A DNA stretch of 49,679 nucleotides from Lapidilactobacillus wuchangensis (GCF_003946645.1 NZ_RHOU01000015.1:1-49679), one strand, 5' to 3'. Shown: positions 34,438 to 44,414, counted from the first letter of the stretch. Numbers and translations are program-made. The notes: generated by a model from the sequence alone, not told the origin.

Positions 34438-36294
34438 CTAATCAGTGGTGGTTAAATCTTTTGGCAGCGCCAATTGACTTGTTTGCAACACGTCAACCTC
34501 TAAATCGCGATCAGTGTTGTCAGCCAGAATTTGCCAATCATGTTGATCGCCGACTAAGAATTGACTTTGTTGGGGATGATCTTGTAATAACTTAACCAAT
34601 TCTGTTTGTTGCTGTGGCAAACCAGTTAACACCGGAATCACGGTTAATTTTGGCAAGGCCGTGATGAGGGTTGGATAATAATCAACGCCTAAATTGCCAA
34701 TTAAAGTGACATCGCGGTCTAATCGGCCTAATAAATCTTGTAACCACCAAGTAATCAATTCATCTTCAGTGGCGAAGACATGCGTTACCAAGCCGTGATC
34801 ATCAAATAATTGAATGGTTTCCAGTGATTTTTTGCTGAACGTTTTGGTGAGAACAATTGTATTATCAAGGCGGTAATAATCAATCGTCGTTAATTGCTCG
34901 TGGTCGTCAAAGGTATAGTGCGCTGACAATTGGCCTTTTTCATTGTAAAGATTGGTTTTGATTTTTTTACCATTGGTGAAGTAATCGATTTGACTAATGT
35001 TGCCTTGAGTCAAATGAACCGTCATCAAAAGATGTTGGTCTTTATCGAAAATTGAAGTCAAATTATTAGCAACATCAGCCTTTTGAATCCAATTATCATT
35101 CTGAGGTAATTGGACTTGAGGGGCGGTATCTTCGCCGCTAGTTTGCAATTGAGTGTAAAGATTAGTGATTTCCAATTGTGGCAAATCAGCTTTGGCTAAT
35201 TGGGCCAATTGTTCTTGTTGACCAGTTTGTTGATAGTCAGTCGTCACAATCATTGGGACAACTGTCAGCTGCTTGGTCAAATAGTGCAGTAAGGCCAGCT
35301 GTGCCGTGGCATGGTCAGGCGTCAAAGCTGGTGTGTAAACCACATATTGCCGCTGATTATCTAAAGTTAATGGCCGTAACAAAAATTGATTATCAAATAA
35401 GGTCTGAATATGATCTTGTAATTCTTTGATATTTTGTTGGAGCGTTGTTGCGCGCCGAGTTGAACGACTAGTTTCTTGTTCCAAACGACCGGCGTAATTC
35501 TTGGCCTCAGTCAATTCATGCTCCCGTTGGCTTTGAACTTGGTTTAACGCGGATTCCTTTTGCCGTTGGTCTTGGCCTAATTTGTTTTGTTGTTCTTGCA
35601 ATGCAGTCGTTGCTGCGGCAGCTTGATCACGTTTGGCCGCTAGTGCTGTGATTTTAGTATTTAAATCTTCACGAGTGCTGATCAGCACCGTCTTCTTCTG
35701 GTACAAATCATCTACTTCTGGCTTCTGCTTAGCCATCAGCTCATACATTTCTTGCAAATCAGTTTCGGCTTTGATGTCCGCCGACAAAGCGGCACTTTGC
35801 TTCTCATTTTGATCAATTTCTAAGATCACTTTGCGAATCGCTTCAGTCGTATCGTCCAATTCCCGCTGTAAGCTGTCTAAATGAGCCTGACTTTGGTCGA
35901 TCTTAGTTTGCAGCTCATGCTGTTGGTCAACTAAAGCAGCAATTTCTTGCTCAGCCGCGCTATCATCAGCATCTTCTAGCGACTTGATCTGAGCGGCTGT
36001 TTGCTGGGTGCGATCAGCCAACAATTCCAGTTCTTGTTGGGCTTGTTTAAGACCTTGTTGCTTTTCAGCCTTTTCAGCAAAAATCTTTAATTTCAGCTGA
36101 CCTTTTAATTGCCGATAGTCATTGGCTAAGCCAGTTAATTGGTCTTCAATCGTGACCCGTTGTTCATGCAAAGTTTGCTTGGCAACGGGTTCAGCTTTGG
36201 CTGGCGTTTGTGACTCGCTAACGGTGACGGCTGTTTCTGTTTTTGTTGGTGTAACATCTTTTTCTTTTTTACGAAGATTATCGAAAAATCCCAT
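34438..36294 (-). CDS. Large coiled-coil protein of unknown function
   Basis: A 618-residue soluble protein. After MGFFDNLRKKEKD comes a long heptad-rich helical region (about 45-285) full of Gln, Glu, Lys and Leu. The C-terminal half is globular; about 390-490 (ISQIDYFTNGKKIKTNLYNEKGQLSAHYTF..., TIDYYRLDN) resembles the beta-rich N-terminal domain of TagE/GtfA-type glycosyltransferases, but I see no complete GT4 catalytic domain. It may be a regulatory or scaffolding partner. ATG 36294 has a GCAGG/AGGAG site; a longer upstream reading lacks support. It probably has its own promoter. Confidence 0.6.
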   Translation of the reverse strand: MGFFDNLRKKEKDVTPTKTETAVTVSESQTPAKAEPVAKQTLHEQRVTIEDQLTGLANDYRQLKGQLKLKIFAEKAEKQQGLKQAQQELELLADRTQQTAAQIKSLEDADDSAAEQEIAALVDQQHELQTKIDQSQAHLDSLQRELDDTTEAIRKVILEIDQNEKQSAALSADIKAETDLQEMYELMAKQKPEVDDLYQKKTVLISTREDLNTKITALAAKRDQAAAATTALQEQQNKLGQDQRQKESALNQVQSQREHELTEAKNYAGRLEQETSRSTRRATTLQQNIKELQDHIQTLFDNQFLLRPLTLDNQRQYVVYTPALTPDHATAQLALLHYLTKQLTVVPMIVTTDYQQTGQQEQLAQLAKADLPQLEITNLYTQLQTSGEDTAPQVQLPQNDNWIQKADVANNLTSIFDKDQHLLMTVHLTQGNISQIDYFTNGKKIKTNLYNEKGQLSAHYTFDDHEQLTTIDYYRLDNTIVLTKTFSKKSLETIQLFDDHGLVTHVFATEDELITWWLQDLLGRLDRDVTLIGNLGVDYYPTLITALPKLTVIPVLTGLPQQQTELVKLLQDHPQQSQFLVGDQHDWQILADNTDRDLEVDVLQTSQLALPKDLTTTD

Positions 36295-36419
36295 CGAAAA
36301 TACCTGCTCCTTATTGACGTTCTGCGCGAAATAGTGATTTGAATTTGTGACAGCGAGTTGTTGCTGGTCATAATTTAGTCCTTGAAAAACCCACTTGCTA
36401 AAATAGCAAAGCTTACTAC

Positions 36420-36447
36420 ATTTTAGCATAGTTTCGCTTGGCTGTAA
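36420..36447 (-). promoter_or_regulatory. Possible promoter of the coiled-coil gene
   Basis: Minus-strand extended -10 TGCTAAAAT (TAAAAT 36420-36425) with a weak -35 (TTACAG) 16 bases upstream, giving a leader of about 120 bases. Confidence 0.45.
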
Positions 36448-36551
36448 GCTTAACTTGGTAAACCAAGCCTTGCTGCCCGTGGACTGCTGTCAAAATCAAT
36501 GATTGCTAATAAGCAGTCACTTTTTTTCAGAAAAACTCGGCAAACTATACT

Positions 36552-36580
36552 TTGAAATCGCGATTTGGCGGGTATACGAT
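36552..36580 (+). promoter_or_regulatory. Promoter of the first LRR surface-protein gene
   Basis: -35 TTGAAA (36552-36557), 17-base spacer, -10 TACGAT (36575-36580). The divergent region 36295-36668 otherwise shows no further feature. Confidence 0.5.
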
Positions 36581-36668
36581 GAATTTATCAGGTTAACACT
36601 AACTGGATTTGCAGATAATAGATTTTAAATAATTTGAAATGCTGAAGGGCCCTTTGGGAGGAGTAGTC

Positions 36669-38438
36669 ATGAAGAAAGTTAGTGTCGTTATTGGTGGTTG
36701 GTTGATTATTTTGGCGATTTTTCTAGTTGCCATGATTGAGCCAACCAAGGTGCAAGCAGCAAGCGTTGCCCTTAATTCGCAGCGTCAGTCCGTGCCGGCT
36801 ACCACGAATGTTGACCAATGGTTGCCGAACAAAAATTTGCAGCAATTAGTTTTGTATTGGCTAAATCGGACCGCCACGCCGAAAACGGGTAAAGTTTGGC
36901 AGCAAGTGGCCGATATTCAAAAAAGTGATTTGCAGTATTTAACGGAAATCGATAATTATTTTGATTTGCCCAGTACTGTTGATTATCGAAAATTGCGGAA
37001 CACTGATGCGCCTAGTGGTAGTACTGTTTATTCCTTGGCGGGTCTGCAATATGCCACTAATTTAACTAATCTAACTTTACAGAGTGGTGATTTGAACAGT
37101 GCGCTCACGACGACAATTCGTGGTGATATTACAGATTTGACGCCAATCGCTCATTTACAGAAATTAAAGCTCCTGAATGTTGCTGGTAATCAAATTAGCG
37201 ATATCACGCCGATCGCTCAATTACCAGTCCTGACTGATTTACGGATCGGTTACAATGCCATTGCTGATTTCAGCAGTTTGAATCCGGCTCACTATACGAA
37301 TTTTCTTTACAACGACCAAGCAGTGGTTTTGCCGGTGGCTTATGTTGGCCGAACGGGCGAACGGTATCAAATGGATTTAAATCAGTTGCGCTTGCCCGGT
37401 GGCAAATTGGCCATTCCTGGCTTAGCGACTGGTGCTGGCGGTGCTGTTAAATATTCTGAGACAACAGGCCGCTTTTATTTTAAGGGTGGTCAGGATCAAT
37501 TGGTGGACGGTCAGGTCGTTTACACTGGCTTGCGTCCTGAACATTCTCCAGGATTTGCTGATGGCCAATATCCAATGCAGCTGCACGTGATTCAAAATCC
37601 GTACTTTTTTTATTTAAATGCGGTGGCTAGTGAGCCAGGGGATGCGGTGCCAGTTTATCAAGTCTTTCAGCCCTATGAATTGCTGGATGATTCGGCAAAA
37701 GTCAGCGTCCATGATTCGGTGATTTACACAACTGATACTTGGCAAGCTAGTGATAATTTTAATGCCTCTAAATCTATGGATCATGCGGGGCAACCCTTGT
37801 CGCTGAATCAAGTGACGGTGGTTGGTACGGTTGACACGACTAAGCCTGGCAAGTACCAAGTTTTTTATCGTTATGGTCAACAGAATGTGCCCGCCACAAT
37901 TGAAGTTAAGCAAAGCCAGCAACAATTAACGGTTCATGACTCAACGATTACCGTGGGTGACCAGTGGCAGCAACAAGATAATTTCGACGAGGCGCTCGAT
38001 CGCGACGGAAATAAGTTGTCATTTAATAAACTCGACGTTAGCGGCACGGTGGCGACTAAGCGGCCGGGACGCTATCAAATTCATTATCGTTATGGCAACT
38101 TAGAAAAAGTAGCGACCGTAACGGTGCAAGCCAAAAAGGTGATCAGTGTTACGCCACAGCCGGCACCAAAACCTGAAGTGCCAGCTACCAATCAGACAAA
38201 CAATCACCAAGATAATCAAATCGGCAGTTCTAAAAACAACTCAACGCCTCACGCTCAAGCCGGGCAGCAAACTCGCCACCAGCGCACTAAAGCCGCATCG
38301 CGGACTCAGCAAACAAAAAACCAATCCTCTTTGCCACAAACAGGTGACCGCAGTGAACTGATCCTTCTTGTTTTAAGTATCTTGCTATTATTATTAAGTG
38401 GTTCCGGACTAACACGAACGTTTAAAGATAAGCGCTAA
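36669..38438 (+). CDS. LPxTG-anchored surface protein with leucine-rich repeats and Ig-like domains, paralogue 1
   Basis: A 589-residue wall protein. Signal peptide 1-30 (KVQA/AS). A helical cap begins WLPNKNLQQLVLYWLN. Internalin-like leucine-rich repeats follow (about 115-215; LTPIAHLQKLKLLNVAGNQISDITPIAQL). A linker and two bacterial Ig-like modules (about 340-405 and 410-480) come next, each with the pattern VHDS..TVGD.W and GTV.TKPGKYQ. A Gln/Asn-rich stalk ends in the sorting signal LPQTG (555-559), a membrane helix and a KDKR tail. Sortase A would link it to peptidoglycan. GGGAGGAG precedes ATG. The ligand is unknown. Confidence 0.88.
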   Translation: MKKVSVVIGGWLIILAIFLVAMIEPTKVQAASVALNSQRQSVPATTNVDQWLPNKNLQQLVLYWLNRTATPKTGKVWQQVADIQKSDLQYLTEIDNYFDLPSTVDYRKLRNTDAPSGSTVYSLAGLQYATNLTNLTLQSGDLNSALTTTIRGDITDLTPIAHLQKLKLLNVAGNQISDITPIAQLPVLTDLRIGYNAIADFSSLNPAHYTNFLYNDQAVVLPVAYVGRTGERYQMDLNQLRLPGGKLAIPGLATGAGGAVKYSETTGRFYFKGGQDQLVDGQVVYTGLRPEHSPGFADGQYPMQLHVIQNPYFFYLNAVASEPGDAVPVYQVFQPYELLDDSAKVSVHDSVIYTTDTWQASDNFNASKSMDHAGQPLSLNQVTVVGTVDTTKPGKYQVFYRYGQQNVPATIEVKQSQQQLTVHDSTITVGDQWQQQDNFDEALDRDGNKLSFNKLDVSGTVATKRPGRYQIHYRYGNLEKVATVTVQAKKVISVTPQPAPKPEVPATNQTNNHQDNQIGSSKNNSTPHAQAGQQTRHQRTKAASRTQQTKNQSSLPQTGDRSELILLVLSILLLLLSGSGLTRTFKDKR

Positions 38439-38489
38439 GTAGGGATTGTTCTGATTTGATAATAAAACCGATTGAAGCTGTGACGTAAG

Positions 38490-38840
38490 TGCAGAACGAA
38501 ATGGTGGCTGACGCCAAGATCCCGCCACGCCATCTGGAGTTAAAATGGTTCACTTAATCTTTGCTCGCCATCAAGGCAATCGTTGTAAGATTGCCGCAAA
38601 TGGCTGACTGATGTCACCGTCGCTAGAATTTTAAATCGTGTTTGGCCAGAATTGATTTCCGATATTGAAAAAAATAGCTTGTAATCACAACTAAGTCTGA
38701 TTGACAATTTCTCTAGATAAACTAGGGACTGTCAATCAGGCTATTTTTGACGTCAATTTTAAATTCCTTGGACCATCCTACGACTGCGTGCCACGCCACG
38801 TAACCTGTAATCCAATCAGAACCAGTACGGTTTTTCAACA
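38490..38840. repeat. Family 1 repeat remnants, copy 12
   Basis: 38497-38545 (GGCTGACGCCAAGATCCCGCC..., CTGGAGTT) is the 3' end of an inverted end B. A centre hairpin AGTCTGATTGAC/GTCAATCAGGCT with a T-run follows (38694-38748). 38782-38838 (TGCCACGCCACG..., CAGAACCAGT) is the tail of a forward end B. The rest of 38439-39162 is AT-rich without other features. Confidence 0.6.
38694..38748 (+). terminator. Terminator-like hairpin downstream of the first LRR gene
   Basis: A 12-bp stem with inner CTCTAG/CTAG pairing, followed by CTATTTTTG. It is the family 1 centre hairpin of the second sequence type. Confidence 0.5.
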
Positions 38841-39066
38841 GTAGGTGTCAGCTTGGTAATGAATAAAAATTAATAAGATATTTATAAAATGAATATTATT
38901 TGCAAACAGATACATTACTACGTTTTACTAATTTAAATATTATAAAAGCTTCTAAACTGAGACAATATTAATGAAATTAAGAATAATTTTTATTTTATGG
39001 TTAAACCACCTCTTGAAAAAATATTCAGAAAGATTAATAAAAAGTAGTGAAAAGTGAAAAAATATT

Positions 39067-39075
39067 TGCTATAAT
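39067..39075 (+). promoter_or_regulatory. Extended -10 promoter of the second LRR surface-protein gene
   Basis: TGCTATAAT (TATAAT at 39070-39075) fits an extended -10. No good -35 is seen. It lies about 88 bases before the start codon. Confidence 0.55.
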
Positions 39076-39162
39076 TTTTTTACGCTTCATGAATACTTGC
39101 CTAGACAAATCGTTTTGGCAAACAGGCATCCTGTTTTAGGATATTTTACGCGGAGGAAAAGA

Positions 39163-41367
39163 ATGAAAAAAATTAAATTCACCACTGTCATGACAACTAG
39201 TGTTGCTGCCATTTTACTTAGCGCAGCGATGAATCCCGCCTTAGCCCAAGCAGCTACTGTGGGTGCCCAAGATGCACAGCAGATTGTTTCAGCGCTGGAA
39301 AGCAGTCAAGCAAATGCAGCAACGACTGAAACAGCGACGTCTAGTGTGACGAATCCAGCGCCAGCAACGAATCAAGATCAAATCAATTCAGAAGCAAATT
39401 CTGAATTAACCTCGCAGCAAACTGATTCAACCACAACAACGGCGGACAATTCAGCTGTTGACCAAACTGAAGCAGCAACGCCAGAGTCAGTTGTGCCAAC
39501 TGCACCAGTCGTACCAGCAGCTCAGCCAGCAATGCCGACTATCACTGCTTCAGAAGTAGCGCCAATACCAGCGACGACCTTAGATAAAGAACAACCGGCA
39601 CCGACTACTGGCGAATTTAAATTACCCTTAGCTAGCCGGGCCGAGCAAGATATCAATCTTTGGATGCCGAATAAAACTTTACAGAAAATCGTCCTGTATT
39701 GGTTAAATCAAAATTCCGAACAAGCTGGCAAAACGTGGACTGATGTCAGCCAGATCACCCAAAATGATCTCCAGTACTTAACGAAGATTTCTAATTATTC
39801 TGGTTTGCCAACCACCGGCGAATATCGAGCGTTACGGAATACTTATATTGATGGCGAAACTTCTTATTCACTGGCCGGGCTAGAATTTGCCACCAATCTT
39901 ACTTATTTGAATTTACGGAGTGCGGATTTAAATACGGCTGAAACTGAAGCTATTCGTGGCGATATTACGGATATCTCGCAGTTAGCTGGTTTGCAGAAAT
40001 TAACTTACATTGAATTGACGGGAAATCGAATTACTGATGTGACGCCAATTTCACAACTACCTGCAGTCACTGAGATGCATGTGGGCTATAATTCGATTGC
40101 CGATTTATCAAGTTTGGATCCGAGTCGTTACGAAACGCTGATGTACAATGACCAATTCATTGTTTTACCAGTTGCTTACGTTAGCCCCAGCGTTGATCGC
40201 TATGAAATGCCCATGGATCAAATTAAATTACCAGGTGGTAAAATTGCGACGCCAGCTTTAACTGCTGGTGCTGGTTCCGCAGTTCGAATTCTCTTCGATG
40301 CATCGCGTTACTTCTATAAAGGCGCTGAAGGTAGCGACGAGGATGGCAAGATTGTCTACTCGAAATTCCGGGAACAGCGGACGCCTGGCTTCACTGAATT
40401 ACCTAATTTACCAACTAAAGTGATTCAGAATCCTTATTATTTCTACATGTCCAGCATTGCCGGTGAAAATAAGGGCGATACGACCTTCCAAGTTTTTCAG
40501 CCTTATTTACTGCAAGATGATCTGGCTCATGTTATGGTGCATAGCTCAACAATTTGGGCGGGGGATACTTGGGAACCAGCCGATAATTTCGAAGAGGCGT
40601 TTGATCACGATGGCAAGCTCGTATCCTTTGATAAAGTCAAAGTGACTGGCACTGTCGACACCACCAAACCTGGTGTTTATCCAATTACTTATGAGTATGA
40701 TGGCCACCAAGAAACAATTCAGGTAACGGTTGAAGAAAGTGAAGCGACTTTGGTGGTCAAGGACCAGACTGTTACCGTTGGTGACCAGTGGGATCCGATT
40801 AGCGTTATTGAAAGTGCCACAGAGAATGATGGTACTGAGATTGCGCCTGATAAAATCAAAATTACTGGTGACTATGATCTGAATACACCTGGGGTTTACG
40901 AATTAACTTATGCCAGTGAATTCCAAACAACTACAATGAAGCTGACAGTACTGCCAAAGAAAAATTCTGGTGATCAGAGCGGCGGTTCTGGCGACGAAGG
41001 CGAAGGAACCGGCGACAACAATCAAGGCGGTCAAGACGACCAAGGTAATCATGGTGGCACTGATAATCAAGGCCAAGGGTCAACTGATAACAATCACCAC
41101 AATGACAATCAGCAAAATGGTGGTAATCAGCAAACCGGTAACCAATCAACTGCCAAACAACCGAGCAAAAATAATCAGGGCGCCACTGGCAGCCAAACTG
41201 AAAAGAACAAGCAAAAACATATCGTGGTCACACATAAGCAGACAAATAATGAGCCAACTTTGCCGAAGACCGGTGAAGCCAATCGTAGTCTGAACACACT
41301 GCTATTAGGCGTCGGCTTACTGTTGATCGGTGGTCTCAGCCTGTTGGTCAACCGTCGCCGCCATTAA
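39163..41367 (+). CDS. LPxTG-anchored surface protein with leucine-rich repeats and Ig-like domains, paralogue 2
   Basis: A 734-residue paralogue of the gene 0.7 kb upstream. Signal peptide about 1-31 (ALAQA/AT), then an extra 125-residue Ala/Thr/Pro-rich segment absent from paralogue 1. The shared core follows: WMPNKTLQKIVLYWLN, LRR block (LQKLTYIELTGNRITDVTPISQL), two Ig-like modules and a Gly/Asp/Asn/Gln-rich stalk. Sorting signal LPKTG is at 700-704, with a membrane helix and RRRH tail. GCGGAGG precedes ATG 39163; the longer upstream reading has no ribosome site. Confidence 0.88.
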   Translation: MKKIKFTTVMTTSVAAILLSAAMNPALAQAATVGAQDAQQIVSALESSQANAATTETATSSVTNPAPATNQDQINSEANSELTSQQTDSTTTTADNSAVDQTEAATPESVVPTAPVVPAAQPAMPTITASEVAPIPATTLDKEQPAPTTGEFKLPLASRAEQDINLWMPNKTLQKIVLYWLNQNSEQAGKTWTDVSQITQNDLQYLTKISNYSGLPTTGEYRALRNTYIDGETSYSLAGLEFATNLTYLNLRSADLNTAETEAIRGDITDISQLAGLQKLTYIELTGNRITDVTPISQLPAVTEMHVGYNSIADLSSLDPSRYETLMYNDQFIVLPVAYVSPSVDRYEMPMDQIKLPGGKIATPALTAGAGSAVRILFDASRYFYKGAEGSDEDGKIVYSKFREQRTPGFTELPNLPTKVIQNPYYFYMSSIAGENKGDTTFQVFQPYLLQDDLAHVMVHSSTIWAGDTWEPADNFEEAFDHDGKLVSFDKVKVTGTVDTTKPGVYPITYEYDGHQETIQVTVEESEATLVVKDQTVTVGDQWDPISVIESATENDGTEIAPDKIKITGDYDLNTPGVYELTYASEFQTTTMKLTVLPKKNSGDQSGGSGDEGEGTGDNNQGGQDDQGNHGGTDNQGQGSTDNNHHNDNQQNGGNQQTGNQSTAKQPSKNNQGATGSQTEKNKQKHIVVTHKQTNNEPTLPKTGEANRSLNTLLLGVGLLLIGGLSLLVNRRRH

Positions 41368-41485
41368 AAGATACTTATTTTTACGAATTTTTCGACAAAA
41401 TAAGTGATTAGACGTCTCGACTGTCGATCAAATTCTCAGTAAACTGAGAACTACAAAAAGTTTTCAGAAAATTAGGAGAAATAAA

Positions 41486-41809
41486 ATGAACCGCAAATTG
41501 ATCATGCTTTTAGTGCCAGTACTGGCTTTGCTGATGTTGGCAGTAAGTCCGACACGAACTGACCAAGCGGCTAGTAATGCCGTCTCTACAAATATCACCA
41601 CTAGGGTGGCGCCATTTCCCGGCTATGCGCCTAGTTTATTGACCACCCATCAACAGCGCCACTTAGCCGATCAGAATATCGTTGGCCAAGAAGCTCGTTT
41701 AGCCGCCAAACGTTCCCAAACTAAAACGTTCTGGATTGTGGGTCTGGTGGTCTTAATGGTATTTGGCTTAGCCGTTGATCTGATTCAGATTTTACGTAAA
41801 AAGAATTAG
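41486..41809 (+). CDS. Small membrane protein of the surface-protein cluster (107 aa)
   Basis: N-terminal hydrophobic segment (about 5-22) that may be a signal peptide, a 50-residue outer part, and a C-terminal membrane helix (about 81-102) with an RKKN tail, resembling the membrane end of a wall protein but without an LPxTG motif. No family recognised. TTAGGAG precedes ATG. It follows the second LRR gene by 118 bases and may be co-transcribed. Confidence 0.65.
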   Translation: MNRKLIMLLVPVLALLMLAVSPTRTDQAASNAVSTNITTRVAPFPGYAPSLLTTHQQRHLADQNIVGQEARLAAKRSQTKTFWIVGLVVLMVFGLAVDLIQILRKKN

Positions 41810-41866
41810 AAATAGCATTAACTATTTTTTGGCACCTGTTGCTCTTTAAACTACCTCCCCCGAATA

Positions 41867-41902
41867 AAACCCGTTGACAGTGAAAAGGTCAACGGGTTTT
41901 TT
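41867..41902 (+). terminator. Terminator after the small membrane protein gene
   Basis: AAACCCGTTGAC pairs with GTCAACGGGTTT and is followed by T6. Confidence 0.88.
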
Positions 41903-41922
41903 AGGCCGTTTAATTTTGAATT

Positions 41923-42147
41923 AACTAATGTGACAATTAGTTGAAGAAACACATTTATTAAAAAAATATTTACGTTAGCAAAATGGCGTCTTGCTCAATT
42001 TTGAAAGCCCTAACGCGAGCAGCTCCTTCTAATCGATACTGTTACATAAATCGTTAATATGTTAGACTGAGAGCAGAAAAATGTTGACTGTAAGTTATTG
42101 GTATTTCAGACTATTTCGCTAATTACTAATTAAATGTGTTAGTAATT
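41923..42147. promoter_or_regulatory. Inverted repeats upstream of the vWA adhesin gene
   Basis: Two perfect inverted repeats lie in this otherwise empty 410-base gap: AACTAAT/ATTAGTT (41923-41942) and AATTACTAA/TTAGTAATT (42121-42147). TTGACT at 42084-42089 could be a -35, but no good -10 follows at 17 bases. They may be operators or leader hairpins. Confidence 0.35.
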
Positions 42148-42311
42148 GTATCAATTGAGCACAATCTAAAATGCGAGTAAGACAGGCCGATTTCGAATTG
42201 TGAATTGCCCGAAAAAACAATTTTTTCAGAAAATGTCAGCAATTCTTGACTGAAATCAACCGAGTCAACAAACAAATGGGTTCAGGCAACTAAGGAGAAG
42301 GGGTTAGGATA

Positions 42312-44414
42312 ATGCGAAAACTAGGAACGAAATTGCTTTTTTTGTTAGGGTTACTGAGTTTAGCACTCGTTATTTTCACCGGGCGGCAAACAGTTCAAGC
42401 AGCAACCAATGGCTTTCAATACGAGAACGGGGCAACCAGCATTGGCAACAAATTAACTGATGGCCAATCAACTACCAAAGATCCAAATGCCTATAATTAT
42501 AATTACGGCACGGCCACCACAGATGGCGTTGCCTTTGATGATGAGGGTTATGTTAATTATGGCGACCAAGCCTATTTGCAAAAAACAGTTGCTGAAAATG
42601 CGACTAAGCAAGGCCTATTCGACGTTTCGTTAGCCGTCAAAGGTAACAATTTATCCTACCCAGTTGACGTTGTCTTGGTAATGGATTACTCATCAACGAT
42701 GAAAGATCTAAAAGAAAAGGCAATTGCTGGTGTTAATTCGTTTATCAATGAAATCTCTGACGTTATGGATGATGGCCAAGTTCGAATTGGGGTGGTTGCT
42801 TATAACAAGAATATTTATACCACTGCGGATATGCCCAATTCCGAAGATGGATTTTTAACCAACACCGATGAAATTGATAGCTTTATGAGGGATGTTGCCC
42901 AGGCAGGTTCGGGTACCTTCCTACAAGGTGGTTTAATGGAAGGCGAAAAGATGTTACGAGAGGATCCCAAGGATGCTCGTAAGATTTTAGTTCATATTGG
43001 CGATGGCCGTGCTAACCAGTCATACCAAGCTAACAGTAGTTCAGCCTTAACACCAAATAATGGTGAGATTGTTCCCGCTAACGGTCAATCAGTTAAAGCA
43101 GCTTATCCAACTACTTTTGATACTGCTGCCGCTCGTTTAGTTTCGGGTTCAACTGTTAATGCTGGTGAAGCTTCAATTACACTACCAGATACCAAGACAA
43201 TTACTGATAATACTTTGGGCACAATTCTTGATACGAAAAATGAAGGCATTGATTGCTATTCAATTGGTACATTTCCGGCAGTTAGTCCGTCTTCCCGTGG
43301 ACAATTTATTGATCGTAATATTGCTTCATCAGCTGCGAAATATCGAATGATTGATGATCAATTAGAAGATTTAGGCGATGCTTTAAGTGCCGTTGCTTCG
43401 CAAGTCGACAACACTATCGCCAACGGGACGGTCACTGATCCAATGGGTGAAGATATTCTCCTACAAACGACTAACGGCAACTTTGCTGCTAATCAGGACT
43501 ACACTTTAGTTGGCGCGCGTAAGGATACAAATGGTGATTGGGTTGACGCCCCAGATTTAGTTAAGAATGTTGGTGTCGTTGCCAATAATGGGACGATTTC
43601 AATGACGAATTTGCGTCTTGGTAAAGATGAACGAGTTATCTTAAAGTATCAAGTTCGAATTAATACTGAAAGCAATAATTTCAAACCAGAAACGTGGTAC
43701 TTGGCTAACGGCCGCACAACTTTAGACCCTGATGTGGCTTATGAAGATGAAGCTAACTTGCTTGATTTTCCAGTTCCTTCAATCAAGGCGCCAGGTGTGA
43801 CGCTGGATCTTTCTAAAAAGTGGACCAACGAGAACAAGTTAAGTAAGCGTCCTGATGCGATTGACTTCGTGATTAATCGGTCGACGAATACCAGCGCTGA
43901 TGCTTGGACTAATTCCCAAGAAATGAGCTTGAATAAAGCTAATAATTGGCAAGCTAAAATTAGCAGTGTTATTCCTGATGGCAGTGCCCAAGTCGTGGCA
44001 TTACCTAAGTATAATAATGTTGGTGATGACTATGTTTATACGGCCAAAGAAGTTAATGTGCCTGACGGTTATGAAAGTAGCGTTAGCACTAACGACAATC
44101 AAATCGTGCTGACCAATAATTGGACTAAGGAAGAGGAAACGACAAAACCAACGCCAGATCCTGACCCGGAGCCAAAACCAGATCCGAAACCAAATCCTGA
44201 TCCAGATCCAAGCAAGCCCGATCCTGATTCAGTTGAGAAAGAAACAACTGAGAATACCAAGGATCAAGCCAAAGATAAAACGACTGACCAAAAGAAATTG
44301 CCACAAGCAAATGAACAACGTAATAACACCGCCACTGTTGTTGGTGCCGTATTATTGATTGTTGTCGTGGTACTTGGTGGTATCTGGTACAGGTACAAAC
44401 GTCGTCGCAACTAA
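42312..44414 (+). CDS. vWA and Cna-B domain surface adhesin with noncanonical LPQAN signal
   Basis: A 700-residue wall or membrane protein. Signal peptide about 1-30. A von Willebrand factor A domain (about 117-370) has the metal-site motif DYSST (125-129) after VDVVLVM. A Cna-B-type domain (about 500-605, LDLSKKWTNENK ... YVYTAKEVNVPDGYE ... IVLTNNW) may hold an isopeptide bond. A Pro/Asp-rich spacer of PDP repeats follows. Near the C-terminus LPQAN (663-667) stands where LPxTG is expected, before a membrane helix and a KRRRN tail. The architecture resembles pilus tip adhesins. AAGGAGAAGG precedes ATG. Confidence 0.82.
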   Translation: MRKLGTKLLFLLGLLSLALVIFTGRQTVQAATNGFQYENGATSIGNKLTDGQSTTKDPNAYNYNYGTATTDGVAFDDEGYVNYGDQAYLQKTVAENATKQGLFDVSLAVKGNNLSYPVDVVLVMDYSSTMKDLKEKAIAGVNSFINEISDVMDDGQVRIGVVAYNKNIYTTADMPNSEDGFLTNTDEIDSFMRDVAQAGSGTFLQGGLMEGEKMLREDPKDARKILVHIGDGRANQSYQANSSSALTPNNGEIVPANGQSVKAAYPTTFDTAAARLVSGSTVNAGEASITLPDTKTITDNTLGTILDTKNEGIDCYSIGTFPAVSPSSRGQFIDRNIASSAAKYRMIDDQLEDLGDALSAVASQVDNTIANGTVTDPMGEDILLQTTNGNFAANQDYTLVGARKDTNGDWVDAPDLVKNVGVVANNGTISMTNLRLGKDERVILKYQVRINTESNNFKPETWYLANGRTTLDPDVAYEDEANLLDFPVPSIKAPGVTLDLSKKWTNENKLSKRPDAIDFVINRSTNTSADAWTNSQEMSLNKANNWQAKISSVIPDGSAQVVALPKYNNVGDDYVYTAKEVNVPDGYESSVSTNDNQIVLTNNWTKEEETTKPTPDPDPEPKPDPKPNPDPDPSKPDPDSVEKETTENTKDQAKDKTTDQKKLPQANEQRNNTATVVGAVLLIVVVVLGGIWYRYKRRRN

